A stretch of DNA of 64,000 bases from Candidatus Hebobacterum abditum (GTDB lineage: Bacteria > Armatimonadota > Hebobacteria > Hebobacterales > Hebobacteraceae): assembly GCA_029821875.1 (NCBI GenBank), contig JALGXW010000001.1:277732-341731 (forward strand), in the 5' to 3' direction. A program made the translations under genes and the position numbers. Below are positions 8,136-17,897 of the stretch, one piece after another. Numbering within the stretch: position 1 is the stretch's first letter; every line of letters starts with the position of its first letter. A model generated the notes under the pieces. It ran no database searches. It was given only the letters and a program-made list of their open reading frames with translations, and was not told where the DNA came from.

Positions 8136-10211
8136 ATGATGAACAGCGATAAGGCGCACCCGCTCGGCCCCAAGTGCCGGAAGATCCACCCCAAGCTGCG
8201 GATGATAGCGAACGGCAGCGAGTTGGTCAACGTCGTACGCGCCGAACACTGCGCGGCGTTGTCAGCGGGGGCCTCGCCGTTGGTTGAGGAGGCGGAGGTG
8301 AGTCGCGGCGTGGGCGCCGCGCCTGTCGACCAAAGCCAGGTTGCAGAGGACCTCACTGCACAGGATCTGGGGCCCATTCCAGAACGAGTGGTAGCCAACG
8401 TGTTCGTCTATACCGCGGAGACCGGCAAGGAGCCCGACGTACTGATGGAGACGGGGCGCAGGAGCAATCTCAGGACTGCCAAGGTGCCGTTATCTGGCCT
8501 AAGGGAGATGGTCGAACCCGACGAGATCAGCTTCGTCGAGTTGGGGGAGCCACTCTCGATGCCGACACCGGAGGTCACAGACACTTCTCCACAGGAGCCC
8601 AAATACGAGGAGCGCAGAGTTGCGTGTCCGGCCGTTCACAAAGATGGCGAAGGTGTGTTGGTGGGAATCATCGACTGCCAGGGCTTCGACTTCGCACACC
8701 CGGACTTCATCGGTGAGGATGGCAAGACGCGTTGGCTGGCGATCTGGGACCAAGGCGGTCGCTCGAGCGGCGGTTCCAGCAGTGGTTCCCGCGTTCCCTA
8801 CGGCCGCGAGCTGACCAAGAAGCAAATGGACAGGGCAATAGATAAGGCAGGCGATTATTATGTGCCCCCGCAGGACCTGGAGCCTCAATCGCAGATGGTC
8901 CCGGGCTCCCATGGCACGCACGTGGCCAGCATCGCCGCCGGCAAGAGCGGTGTGTGCCGGAAGGCGATGATCGCCGGCGTGCTCATATCCCTCAGCGATG
9001 ACGATATGGCACGACGTAAATCCTTCTACGACTCTACGTGTCTCGCTCATGCCGTCGAGTATCTAATCGCGCTTGCCGAAGAACACAAGATGCCGGTCTC
9101 GATCAACATCAGCCTCGGAACCAACGGCCATGCCCATGATGGGAGCGCGGCCATCAGCCGGTGGATCGACTCCGCTCTATCAGTACCCGGCCGAAGTGTC
9201 TGCGTCTCGGCCGGCAATGCCGGACAGGAGGAGGCCGAGCACGACGGCGATATCGGCTGGATCATGGGCCGCATCCACACTGCCGGCCGCATCCCGTCCC
9301 GCAAACTGGTCTCAGACATCGACTGGCTTGTTGTGGGCAACGGCATCGCTGACATCTCCGAGAACGAACTCGAGATCTGGTACGGCCCGCAGGACCGGTT
9401 CAGCGTCCTGGTGCGGCCACCGGGGGGCGATTGGATCGGTCCCGTCAAGCCTCGTGAGTGTCTCGAGAACCAGCAGCTCAAGGATAGGACCTTCCTGAGC
9501 GTGTACAACGAAGTCTACCATCCGGCCAACGGCTCCAACTACATCTCCGTATATTTGAGCCCCTTCCTACGCTCGCCAGGCGCGGTTGGCGTGCGCTCCG
9601 GAAGCTGGCTGGTGCGCTTGCAGGGCGACGACGTTCGAGCCGGCGAGTACCACGGATGGATAGAACGCGACGACCCCCGACCCATAGGCCGGCTGGGCGA
9701 CAGTCAGACCGCCTGGTCATTCCCTTCGTTCTTCTCGGAGCGATCAAATGTGGACGACCATTCCGTCAACTCTCTTTGCTGTGGGCACAACGTTGTCTCG
9801 GTCGCGAACCTGGATGAGGCGGCCGAGAAGATCAACAAGACCAGCAGCCAGGGCCCCACGCGGGACGGCCGGTCCAAGCCGGATATCGCTGCTCCGGGTA
9901 CCGACATAGTGGCGGCGAAGGGGTTTGCCGGCCCAAATGACCTGTGGGTAAGTATGTCGGGTACGAGCATGGCGAGCCCACACGTGGCGGGTGTGATCGG
10001 GCTGATGCTCGCGGTTGAGCGGAAGCTGACGTCGGCACAGATCCTGGGGATACTACGTCGCACCGGACAGCCGCTGCCGGGAGCAGACTACGCGTGGTGC
10101 AACGCCGCAGGCTTTGGCAGGATCGAACCAGAGGCGTGTCTGGAGGAGGCACGTGACGTCAACAAGAGGCCCGACCTCACCAGAGATCTCGATTCGAACT
10201 CCACGAGCTAG
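8136..10211 (+). CDS. Cytoplasmic subtilisin-like (S8) serine protease
   Basis: A 691-residue S8 protease. The catalytic triad is Asp180 (VGIIDCQGFDF), His259 (GSHGTHVASIAAG) and Ser611 (SGTSMASPHVAG), with oxyanion Asn361 (SAGNAG) also present. Residues about 80-145 look like a compact propeptide or inhibitor-type domain. Residues about 365-540, between the oxyanion Asn and the KPDIAAPG segment, form a long beta-rich insert, similar in place to the jelly-roll of Csp-type proteases. There is no signal peptide, so the enzyme should act in the cytoplasm. GGAGGAG lies just before the ATGATG start; either ATG could be used. The MBL-fold gene follows after 26 bases. Probably regulatory or conflict-related rather than digestive, by inference. 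Confidence 0.85.
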   Translation: MMNSDKAHPLGPKCRKIHPKLRMIANGSELVNVVRAEHCAALSAGASPLVEEAEVSRGVGAAPVDQSQVAEDLTAQDLGPIPERVVANVFVYTAETGKEPDVLMETGRRSNLRTAKVPLSGLREMVEPDEISFVELGEPLSMPTPEVTDTSPQEPKYEERRVACPAVHKDGEGVLVGIIDCQGFDFAHPDFIGEDGKTRWLAIWDQGGRSSGGSSSGSRVPYGRELTKKQMDRAIDKAGDYYVPPQDLEPQSQMVPGSHGTHVASIAAGKSGVCRKAMIAGVLISLSDDDMARRKSFYDSTCLAHAVEYLIALAEEHKMPVSINISLGTNGHAHDGSAAISRWIDSALSVPGRSVCVSAGNAGQEEAEHDGDIGWIMGRIHTAGRIPSRKLVSDIDWLVVGNGIADISENELEIWYGPQDRFSVLVRPPGGDWIGPVKPRECLENQQLKDRTFLSVYNEVYHPANGSNYISVYLSPFLRSPGAVGVRSGSWLVRLQGDDVRAGEYHGWIERDDPRPIGRLGDSQTAWSFPSFFSERSNVDDHSVNSLCCGHNVVSVANLDEAAEKINKTSSQGPTRDGRSKPDIAAPGTDIVAAKGFAGPNDLWVSMSGTSMASPHVAGVIGLMLAVERKLTSAQILGILRRTGQPLPGADYAWCNAAGFGRIEPEACLEEARDVNKRPDLTRDLDSNSTS

Positions 10212-10237
10212 CATTACTGGAAGGGAGGACTGTGTCA

Positions 10238-11563
10238 ATGGAACTCACGGTTTTCCGCGCTGACAAGGGCGACTGTCTGCTGCTGACGGGAGCAGACGGG
10301 AGGCGCATGCTGATCGACGGCGGGATGCCCAACTCCTACCACGCGCATGTGGCTCCCGCGCTCAGCCAACTGCAGCAGCAAGACGAACCACTTGACCTGG
10401 TATGTGTGTCGCACATCGACGAAGACCACATCGCTGGCGTGCTGCAGATGTTCGAGGACGAAGTTGCCTGGCGCGTCTACCAATACCATCAGGACATCGG
10501 AGACGACGACTACGAACCACCCTCCGTCCCCCAGCCGCCGACGGTGAGTGGCATCTGGCACAACGGCTTCGGCGCCCAGGTGGGGGAGAATACCGGGCCG
10601 ATCGAATCGATGCTCACATACCTCGGTCGCGTTCTATCCGGCGCCGACATTGAGAGACTCCGAACGGAAGGTATGTCCTTCCGAAACCTGGCGACGGGCG
10701 TCGCCCAGGGAGTCGAGCTGTCCCGGCGGATCGGCCCCGATCAACTTGGGATCCCGCTGAACTCGGGGTTCGACGACGGGTACGTGAAGGTGCAAGACGG
10801 CACACCTGATCCCACACTGGGCGGCATGTCGCTGACCATCATTGGTCCCACTGAAGACCTGCTGGAGAAGGTGCGGAAGAAGTGGGATAAGTGGGTGCGC
10901 GGCAATGATGATCGTATCCGAGAGATAGACGATGAAATGCGACGTGACGAGGAGCGTCTGATCTCGGGTGCCTCCGAGCCGTCAGCGCGACTCCATTCGG
11001 GGGCGCTGGCGTCGCCCGAGGTAGCGAGGCTGCTGCTCTCGGCGCTCACCCAGGCAGACGAGCTGGGACGCCGCAGCGAGGTGACAAAACCGAACTTGGC
11101 GTCGATCATGCTGCTGGTGGAGGAAGGTGACAAGAGCATACTGCTGACCGGTGACGGTCACGCCGAGGACATCCTTGGGTGCCTGGATGCGCGCGAGAAG
11201 CTCACCGACGGACGCCTGCACGTCAATGTGTTTAAAGTGCCTCACCACGGATCAGAGCACAACCTCGACCCCGACTTCTGCAAGAAGGTGACGGCGGACC
11301 ACTACATCTTCAGTGCCAACGGTGCTCACGAGAACCCCCATGAGGACATCGTTCAGGCAATAGTGGACGGTCGGCTCAACTCCGGAGTTCAAGGTACTTT
11401 CAAGCTCTGGTTCAACCACAATTCGACGACGCCGTCGACCACCATCCGCAGGAATCACATGGAGGACATCGAGACCAAGGTGGCGGAGCTGGCACAGAGC
11501 AGCAACGACCGCATGGAGTACTTCTTCCTGGGCGCGGAAGACAGCTTTCCGTTGCCACTCTAG
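10238..11563 (+). CDS. ComEC-type metallo-beta-lactamase-fold protein, protease partner
   Basis: A 441-residue cytoplasmic protein. The N-terminus FRADKGDCLLLTGADG matches the family resembling the ComEC/Rec2 C-terminal domain. The metal motif is SHIDEDHIAG (about 57-66, HxDxDH), with later ligand segments ILLTGDGHAEDIL and VPHHGSEHNL (about 333-342) and a terminal SANGAHENPHED. A charged, probably helical segment of roughly 100 residues (about 200-290) interrupts the fold. I chose ATG 10238 because GGGAGG (10223-10228) sits 9 bases upstream; a GTG at 10232 is too close. It is evidently co-transcribed with the S8 protease. The substrate is unknown; nucleic acid, nucleotide or lipid phosphodiesters are all possible. 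Confidence 0.82.
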   Translation: MELTVFRADKGDCLLLTGADGRRMLIDGGMPNSYHAHVAPALSQLQQQDEPLDLVCVSHIDEDHIAGVLQMFEDEVAWRVYQYHQDIGDDDYEPPSVPQPPTVSGIWHNGFGAQVGENTGPIESMLTYLGRVLSGADIERLRTEGMSFRNLATGVAQGVELSRRIGPDQLGIPLNSGFDDGYVKVQDGTPDPTLGGMSLTIIGPTEDLLEKVRKKWDKWVRGNDDRIREIDDEMRRDEERLISGASEPSARLHSGALASPEVARLLLSALTQADELGRRSEVTKPNLASIMLLVEEGDKSILLTGDGHAEDILGCLDAREKLTDGRLHVNVFKVPHHGSEHNLDPDFCKKVTADHYIFSANGAHENPHEDIVQAIVDGRLNSGVQGTFKLWFNHNSTTPSTTIRRNHMEDIETKVAELAQSSNDRMEYFFLGAEDSFPLPL

Positions 11564-12551
11564 AGGCAGCAACCAAGGGGGGCATTTCAGCTCTCGGGGG
11601 ATTCCGGGGACACCATACGAGACTCCTCAGTCTTAGCACGGGACGCGGCACTCCCGGCACCCGCGTGGCTATTGCGGCCCGAGCTGTGGGTCGGATCCCC
11701 TCGATGCGTCGGCTCCCCTACCAGACTGTCGTGTGATCATAGCAGAGTCCCCGGCGGGGGGGAAGTGGAGGGATGGTGTCGCTGGTGTCCGGACGTGGGT
11801 GAGGGGGGGGTGATGGCGTCAAGTGTAAGCCGCGGTTCATCCGGCGCGCTCGTCCCCGAGGAGAAGCACGAGGTGGTCAGCGAAGCCTAGATCCTTCGCC
11901 TGCGCCCGTCTTCGCCTTCGGCGTCGAAGGGGCTCCGTCTCAGGATGACATCGCAGCACGCGCAGGACGGGAGGCGAAGGGAACAACTCTAGATGGCTGA
12001 GGCGGCGGCCCTTCTCCGGAAGGCGCCATCGCCTCACGAGCACCGGGGCAAGCGCGTTGCGCATTGCGACGAAACAGGCCTCCGCTTGGAACCTACGAGT
12101 TGCCTACTGCCCTCGCTGCGGTTGCCACGAAGCGTTCGGCCGGCACGAACCAGCAAGCACATGAGTCCCTCGCCTCTTGTAACGCCGGAGCGGTAGCCCG
12201 ATCGAGCCATCCAGGGTGAGTGCTCCTTGCCTAGCGTCTGAGTCGAGCTCTCTCCGCTGAGCGGGATAGAACTGATAGCTCCTGCAGTGGCGGGGAGTAG
12301 CAGATATCAGCCCGGCCGTCCGCGGACCCCTCTATCCTCTTGGCGAGGGCTTCCAGGAATCTCCTCAATACCTCTGGCGAACTCGTCGAGAGGAGGTTCC
12401 AGAGGATGCGCGCATCAGCGAAGTCCCCCGTGGCGAGCCCGGAAGGCCAGGCCGGGCGCGCAGCTGCGGCACCAGAGAGTGTGGCAAACCTACAGCTCTG
12501 TCACGCGGCGAGGGAGCGGGGCCTGCGTCGCCTGTCGTCACGTGCCTGCTT
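11564..12551 (+). other. Gene-poor stretch of nearly 1 kb
   Basis: No convincing intact gene is seen. The interval holds G-runs around 11753-11810, a segment at about 11890-11950 with a CCTTCG...CTCAGGATGAC pattern that resembles intergenic repeats scattered in some bacterial genomes, and a possible degraded coding fragment on the minus strand (12231-12440). It separates the protease/MBL unit from a convergent membrane-protein gene. Confidence 0.55.
12231..12440 (-). pseudogene. Possible remnant of an unknown gene
   Basis: A minus-strand frame ending at a TAG (12231-12233) reads GDFADARILWNLL, then a Leu/Arg-rich helix-like stretch RRFLEALAKRIEG and finally DICYSPPLQELSVLS. This composition looks more like real protein than the surrounding shadow frames. 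There is no start codon or ribosome-binding site, and the frame is closed upstream by TGA near 12495. It could be the tail of a deleted gene; I do not recognise a family. Confidence 0.25.
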
Positions 12552-14342
12552 CTACCGAGTGCTGTCGTCGCGAGCCTGCGGAGGGTACTCCGCGTACCAG
12601 GAGTTCGGCGGGATCCGCGGGTCGGTCCAGTCGGCCCCCATGTGCTGGGCCAGGTAAGTGACCTCGCTCCAGTCGGCTTCCTTGAGATCGCGCAGGAGAT
12701 CGGCCCGCATGGCTGCTGCTACCATTGACGTGGCCAGATAGCAGATGGCCAGCATGGCCACAGCGGTGGGAATCATGCGCCGGAGGTTGCCCCGCCAAGC
12801 GACAAGGAGCCCCGCCGATGCAGCGCGGGAAAGTCCGGCAACGAGGGCCGCAAGCAGCACGCAGATCACCGACGGGAGGGCGACAGCAACCCATGCCTCC
12901 GCGGGGGACAGGAAGACGGGCCACGGCGCCCATAGCGCGATGCTCGCGCCGGCGGCCACAAGTGGCAGCGCAGCAACGCCCGCGATGAGGAACTGCCACC
13001 GGGGCCGAAGGCTCGCAGCCCCGTCTGCCTCGCGGCGACGCCACGACCCCACAATCAGCAAGAGCACAGAAAGGAGGACAGCCTGAACCACGACCCAGCC
13101 GCCCAGGAACAAGAGGAAGGCTGACCGCCCCAACCGGGTGGCAGCAAAGTCAGGTGACCGTAGGAAGGATAGGACGAGCTTACCGCGGAGCTTGGCGCGC
13201 AGGTACGAGTCCCTCATGGCGTCCGTGGCCTCGGCGCCCAACTGCTCGACGAATAGGGAGTGCTGTTCCCCGTACCAGACGTGCCCTCCGTCGATCGGGC
13301 CGCGGGGCAGGCCGGTGGCGCCTGAGTGCCACCATGTCCAGACGGGACTGATCCCGATACCCATCACGGCCAGACCGTTCAAGTGTGGCAGCGTACCACT
13401 GGCTGACTCCCGCAGCTTGTTTCCGTAGTCGAACGTCGCCCTCCACAGTTGCAGCGCCTCGTCCGGCCTCCCGTCGAGCATCGCCACCTGACCCTCGTAG
13501 AGTGCCATGCGCGAGCCAGTGCGCAGAACTCGCCCGAAGGACCTGAACGACAAGCCCCAACACCCGGCGCCGGCCTCCAGCTCCGGCAGGCCGACCGTCA
13601 CCAGGAGCTCTTGGGCTGCTGTGAAGACTTGCTTCCGCCGGTAGCTCACCACGGGGCGGAGCGACCCCTGCACCCATCGCTCTCTCGCCTCAGCATCCCG
13701 GTGCAGGCCGTAGAGCGCCCACGCCTCCAACGCGAGGGGGAACCCATTGTCCGGATCTGCCTCTTGCCAGCGTCGAGCGACGTCAATCAGTGCCTCAGCC
13801 TCTGGCGTAGGGAGCCTCCGCTGAAGCCCGCGCTCGACGATGTCCGCCTCCTCGCGAGCCACTTGCTGAGGATCGGCCGGGTCCACACCAGCGGTCCCTA
13901 TCCGCCGGTAATCGAGATCGCTGGCGAGTACATCGGCATAGGCCGCCCACGCTGCCGGCCTGCCGCCACGCTCGGCTACCTGCCTGAGCAGTGCAATGTG
14001 ATCGGAGTCCCAACCCAGCAGGGCGCGTGGGAGGAGTTCATCCGGGTCAGCGTCTTCCGCGCCTACGAGGTGCGTGGCTGAGCGCTCACGATAGTGTTCG
14101 AATATACGGGCGAGCCACTCGGTGGCGATCTGCCAGAACTCCGTCGACACCGATCCGGGGGACGCCAGCCCAATGTCCTGCAGCCTCTGCAGCCAGTATT
14201 GTGGCCGGTGGATGGGGAGCCTCAGTGGCCGGGCCTGGTACTGAAGCCGCGCCTGCCCACGCAGGGCGGGAACTGCCCCGACCGCTAGCACGACGGCGAT
14301 GCAGACGACCCAGGCAGGGCGCAGCTTTGGCATCAACGACAT
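12552..14342 (-). CDS. Hypothetical membrane protein with periplasmic TPR-like region
   Basis: A 596-residue protein of unknown function. ATG at 14342 (MSLMPKLRPAW) directly precedes a hydrophobic signal anchor (about 8-25). Residues about 30-400 are hydrophilic, contain helical repeat-like segments such as EADPDNGFPLALEAWALYG that resemble tetratricopeptides, and are likely outside the membrane. The last third has four transmembrane segments (for example FLLFLGGWVVVQAVLLSVLL and WVAVALPSVICVLLAALVAG) and then a short tail. No catalytic motif is recognised. It is a minus-strand gene flanked by gene-poor DNA, with no obvious operon partner and no clear Shine-Dalgarno sequence. Confidence 0.7.
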   Translation of the reverse strand: MSLMPKLRPAWVVCIAVVLAVGAVPALRGQARLQYQARPLRLPIHRPQYWLQRLQDIGLASPGSVSTEFWQIATEWLARIFEHYRERSATHLVGAEDADPDELLPRALLGWDSDHIALLRQVAERGGRPAAWAAYADVLASDLDYRRIGTAGVDPADPQQVAREEADIVERGLQRRLPTPEAEALIDVARRWQEADPDNGFPLALEAWALYGLHRDAEARERWVQGSLRPVVSYRRKQVFTAAQELLVTVGLPELEAGAGCWGLSFRSFGRVLRTGSRMALYEGQVAMLDGRPDEALQLWRATFDYGNKLRESASGTLPHLNGLAVMGIGISPVWTWWHSGATGLPRGPIDGGHVWYGEQHSLFVEQLGAEATDAMRDSYLRAKLRGKLVLSFLRSPDFAATRLGRSAFLLFLGGWVVVQAVLLSVLLLIVGSWRRREADGAASLRPRWQFLIAGVAALPLVAAGASIALWAPWPVFLSPAEAWVAVALPSVICVLLAALVAGLSRAASAGLLVAWRGNLRRMIPTAVAMLAICYLATSMVAAAMRADLLRDLKEADWSEVTYLAQHMGADWTDPRIPPNSWYAEYPPQARDDSTR

Positions 14343-15167
14343 TGTACCAGGATTGCCCATCCCTGTAGGGACACGCGCAGTGCCCAGGACAGCCTGCCCT
14401 GGCCGCTTCCTTGACGGCACTGGCCCTTGACGGGAACAGGCGGGCCTACCCGTGATCGCCACCGAACACGGGGTAGATGGGAGACAACGCCATCAGGATC
14501 ACATACCAGAACGTGGGCGGCGGCATGCCGCCGCGAGGGCGAGACGTCACCCCGAGGATGCGTGGGAACCGCGGTCGTTGGCGTCCTAGAGGCCTCAGAT
14601 TGCCTCTGGCACACTTCGGGGCTTCGAGACCGGAGGAAACGACGAGGGGCCGCCGGATGATTGCGGCCCCTCTCGCTCCACCCAGTGAGGCAGAGTCACT
14701 CTGATCGAGCTACCAGCTTAGACGCAGTCTCTGGGCGATTGGTTCTCAGACTATGTTCGGATGTGCAACAAAGACCACGCTGTGCCGATGGGCGGCTGCC
14801 GGCGGCACCCAGGGTGAGGACGCCACAGGAGACTCAGGGGGAGACGCGCCGAGAGCCGTGGGGCGCAGGGCTCCATCGTGGAGCACCAACCACGGCTCTC
14901 GACACCACTCTGATTCAGCTGCCGACACTTACCCATACGCACGGGGGAGCCGCCAGGTTTCAGAGGGCAGAGCCGCCTACGCCAGGATGCGCTTACCCGG
15001 GAGGACGTGGCGGGCCAGGTGGAGTGCGACCCCCGCGAGCACTTCATGCACGTCATCCGTATTGGAGTAGTGGATCATCTTCAGAGGAGCGCACTTCCGC
15101 CAGCACAGTGAAACCTATTGCGCACCTGCTACGTATACGACTAGTGAATCACTTAGGGAGGAGCACA
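14343..15167 (+). other. Gene-poor stretch with one strong inverted repeat
   Basis: About 825 bases without a convincing gene. Frames through it lack ribosome-binding sites and domain signals; the long plus-strand frame here is only believable in its last 71 codons (next gene). The main structure is the hairpin at 14850-14901. Confidence 0.55.
14850..14901. repeat. Perfect 12-base inverted repeat with nested hairpin
   Basis: CGAGAGCCGTGG (14850-14861) is the exact reverse complement of CCACGGCTCTCG (14890-14901). Inside, GCTCCA (14870-14875) and TGGAGC (14879-14884) form a second perfect stem closed by a 3-base loop. It is far from any gene end, so it is not an obvious terminator. It may be a small structured RNA, a protein site, or a mobile-element end. 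Confidence 0.6.
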
Positions 15168-15383
15168 ATGTCGGCGGCACAGCACGAGAGTAAAATGGGT
15201 AGGTTGAATGCCGCCGAGCTCGCGGCAACGATAGCCTCGACTATGGACGCGGAGGCCCGGCGGTACCTGGAGCGGACCACGGAGCTCAGGCAGGCTCTGA
15301 AGAGCGGGCAAGTGCAGCGGCGAGCTGCCTGGGAGGGCACTGCCGGACAGCGAGAGAGTGAACGCGTCCTCGTGACGGCATAG
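15168..15383 (+). CDS. Small hypothetical protein, 71 residues
   Basis: ATG at 15168 is preceded by GGGAGGAG with 4 intervening bases, a good initiation site. The product (MSAAQHESKMGRLNAAELAA...) is charged and almost entirely predicted-helix in character, with no signal peptide or membrane segment and one Met-rich turn (ASTMDAEARRYLERTTELRQ). Nothing in it is recognised. It stands alone between gene-poor DNA and the convergent heparinase-like gene. Confidence 0.55.
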   Translation: MSAAQHESKMGRLNAAELAATIASTMDAEARRYLERTTELRQALKSGQVQRRAAWEGTAGQRESERVLVTA

Positions 15384-15559
15384 GGCAGCACGGCACACAG
15401 AGCTGACGCCAGAGGCGGGGCAGGACATGTGGAGCCTGTCTCGCCTTCGCGTTGGCCGGGGCCGGCGCGCGGCCGCCTGGCATCGGCGTTCGCTTCCATC
15501 AGCCGCGCCTTGCGTTCCGTCCCGACTAGACCGATCTCTGACCTACAGGGGGGACGACC

Positions 15560-17605
15560 TCATGGGACGCTCGTGACCTCACGAGCCAGCGGGCCCGCGT
15601 GATCGCCGATCTGGATGTGCCCCCCGACTTCGGCCGTCATGAAGGAAAGGCGAGCGTCGCCGACCTCGACCGTGATCCTGTCATCTTCGACTTGCGCGAC
15701 GGCCGGCGGCACTGAGTCGATGGTCGCATCGGTGGCAGTGAGGACGTGAAGGAAGTAGTCGACGTCGGCCGGCTTGGATGGCGACACTTCGATTCGGCAC
15801 GTGGGGGCGGCTCCCGTGTTCCTGCCCGGCGGATACGCTCGCCCGTCGTACTGATACAGGGCCTCCCCTGTTGCGAGCCGCACGACCGGGTTCTCGGGCA
15901 GCATGGTCTGGATATGCAGCCGCCCTTCGCCATTGGTGACCACCAAGTGCGTGGGTGTGGCGACCGGGTCCTTCATGGCCTGTAGCAGCCACGTCTTCTT
16001 GAAATCCGGTCGCTTGGACTTGACTCGGTCGAATACGACGAACGTGTCCGGCCGCAGGAACACGATCTGACGAGTGAAGTACTCGAGCTTCTCAGCACGG
16101 TAGGCCCGCGTGCAGTCGCCGGCGACGTAGAGGTAGCTGCCGCGGTCCTCGAAGGCCAGTATGTCAGCTATCTCGTAGAGGTCGCGGTCCTCCAGCCAAC
16201 TGGACGCATCCACCACAGCGCCGTTGTGATGCGGCCAGTCGTGGGCCTGGCCTCCATCATTGCCGAAGACGTCGCCGGCGCGAATACCCGGCCAGCTCTC
16301 GTTTGGGTCGTGGACGAGCATGGTGCTGTGAGCGATCGTTCGGAGGTGGTAGTTGACGTCGTGACTGGTGCCAAATGAGTCATAGTGGCCGCCATCGCCG
16401 GCCAGTTCATCGTGCTTGTAGATCAGGAAATGGCCCACATCCAAGTGCTGGTGGGCCGTAAACCTGTCGCCGCATTTGAAGAAGAAGTAGGTTGCGTCCT
16501 CATCCCAGGAGCTCCGGGCGTATACGTAGCCAGGCCCGGGGCTGATGTGGGAAAGCCTGAAGCCCTCGAGAGATCTCTTCGCAACTGTGACATCGCGCCA
16601 GAGGAAGTCCTTGTAGGCGTACACGCCGACGCTCGACCTGGGTGTGGTTTCATTGAGGGTGTGCACAACCTGGTGCGCCGGGTCGTCTCGGTAGAAGTTC
16701 ACCAGCATGCGCCGAGAGGACAGTGCTTGATCGCGATCGCCGCCAAACACACGCCCGCCGCCGTCCCCCATGGGGACCGGCCGTCGTGACCCGTACTCGC
16801 GGATGCCGGGGTACGCCTCGAACATCCCTGCGACTGCCCGCTGCCTGAAGAAGCCCGGCGCCATCGCGTAGTAGTCGATGCCCTCACAGTGGCGTGCCAC
16901 CTCACAAAAGAACAGCCATTCGTACAGGAAGTAGTTGATGTAGTATCCTTCCGCCCACCCTCCACCAGCTCCGGCCAGCTCGAGGGCCGGAGCCGCCCGG
17001 GTCCGGTATTCCCTGTCCAGCTCTCGTAGGATGCTCGGCGCGCGCTCGTTCTCGTAGTACGTCGCATAGGAGGCCAGCCCGATCCCCCACCACTTGTAGC
17101 CATACCAGCCGTTGTGGAAGACGTGAGTCTCCGACTCGACGTTCGCGTCCACCGTCTTGTTCATGTAGTCGTGGAATGCGCGGCGCTCGTCCGGCGTCCA
17201 GTACTCGTGGCAGAGGTCGTAGACGATCGCGCAGCGCGCGAGGTCGGCGCCGAAGGAAACGTGGCCGTGCCGGATAGGGCCGTTCACGTACTCCATGGCC
17301 ATCGCCACGGCCTGTCGGCCGAGCTCCTCGTCCTGCTCTATCGCGCACACGAGCGCGAGCGAGATCATCTTGGGGTGGTCACCGGCCTCCTCGCGTCGGG
17401 CCACCTGGACAACGCGCCCATATGCCTCTGCTCGCTCTTCGGCCAGCTTCCGGAGCCGCTCCCGAGGGCCCAGCAGCCGCGGGTGGTCTCTTGGGACCGG
17501 ATGTCTCGTGTCGCTCATCGCGGGTAGTGCCATTCCGATACAGCAAAGCGTGCAGAGCGCCAACATCGCGGCTCCACCTGTCCGGAGCGCTGTCTGGATA
17601 TCCAC
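15560..17605 (-). CDS. Secreted heparinase II/III-like polysaccharide lyase
   Basis: A 681-residue exported protein. The GTG start at 17605 has AAGGA about 8 bases upstream and leads into a signal peptide (hydrophobic core MLALCTLCCIGMALPA). An alpha-barrel domain (about 60-330) with conserved HNGWYGYKWWG and GWAEGYYINYFLYEW segments is followed by a beta-sandwich heparinase II/III domain: HQHLDVGHF, then GDGGHYDSFGTSHDVNYHLR and AHSTMLVHDPNE are typical of the family. Such enzymes cleave uronic-acid-containing polysaccharides by beta-elimination. The substrate cannot be read from sequence. It is divergent from the AMIN/HEAT gene. Confidence 0.82.
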   Translation of the reverse strand: MDIQTALRTGGAAMLALCTLCCIGMALPAMSDTRHPVPRDHPRLLGPRERLRKLAEERAEAYGRVVQVARREEAGDHPKMISLALVCAIEQDEELGRQAVAMAMEYVNGPIRHGHVSFGADLARCAIVYDLCHEYWTPDERRAFHDYMNKTVDANVESETHVFHNGWYGYKWWGIGLASYATYYENERAPSILRELDREYRTRAAPALELAGAGGGWAEGYYINYFLYEWLFFCEVARHCEGIDYYAMAPGFFRQRAVAGMFEAYPGIREYGSRRPVPMGDGGGRVFGGDRDQALSSRRMLVNFYRDDPAHQVVHTLNETTPRSSVGVYAYKDFLWRDVTVAKRSLEGFRLSHISPGPGYVYARSSWDEDATYFFFKCGDRFTAHQHLDVGHFLIYKHDELAGDGGHYDSFGTSHDVNYHLRTIAHSTMLVHDPNESWPGIRAGDVFGNDGGQAHDWPHHNGAVVDASSWLEDRDLYEIADILAFEDRGSYLYVAGDCTRAYRAEKLEYFTRQIVFLRPDTFVVFDRVKSKRPDFKKTWLLQAMKDPVATPTHLVVTNGEGRLHIQTMLPENPVVRLATGEALYQYDGRAYPPGRNTGAAPTCRIEVSPSKPADVDYFLHVLTATDATIDSVPPAVAQVEDDRITVEVGDARLSFMTAEVGGHIQIGDHAGPLAREVTSVP

Positions 17606-17897
17606 AGCAAAGATCCTTGTGCCCTCAGTCTGGCACTCTCATACTGGGACATCGACCAACATTCCTTCGGCCGGCGTGGGCGGACAATGCCTCGCCCGCT
17701 GCAGCGCCCGCCTTGCCGTGCTGTTGGGGGAATCGGCCGGACTGGCATTGTCTTCTTGCCCCCCGAAACTCGATGATAGGGATCGAGCCGGGTTATGGAA
17801 CAAACCGTGGACACTGCCCAATACCCGCGGCGAATCGGGAGCGGAGGCATCCTGGCGCGCCGAGCGCGGCGGATTCTAACTAGCGGGGGATGACCCG

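Noticed and set aside
7946..8152. Small hydrophobic frame before the protease gene
   Set aside because: No ribosome-binding site, overlaps the protease start, and its composition is not convincing.
10232..10237. GTG start for the MBL-fold protein
   Set aside because: Only 3 bases separate it from GGGAGG; ATG 10238 has proper spacing.
14661..15167. Upstream part of a 240-codon plus-strand frame
   Set aside because: No ribosome-binding site and low-complexity composition; only the last 71 codons have a good start signal.
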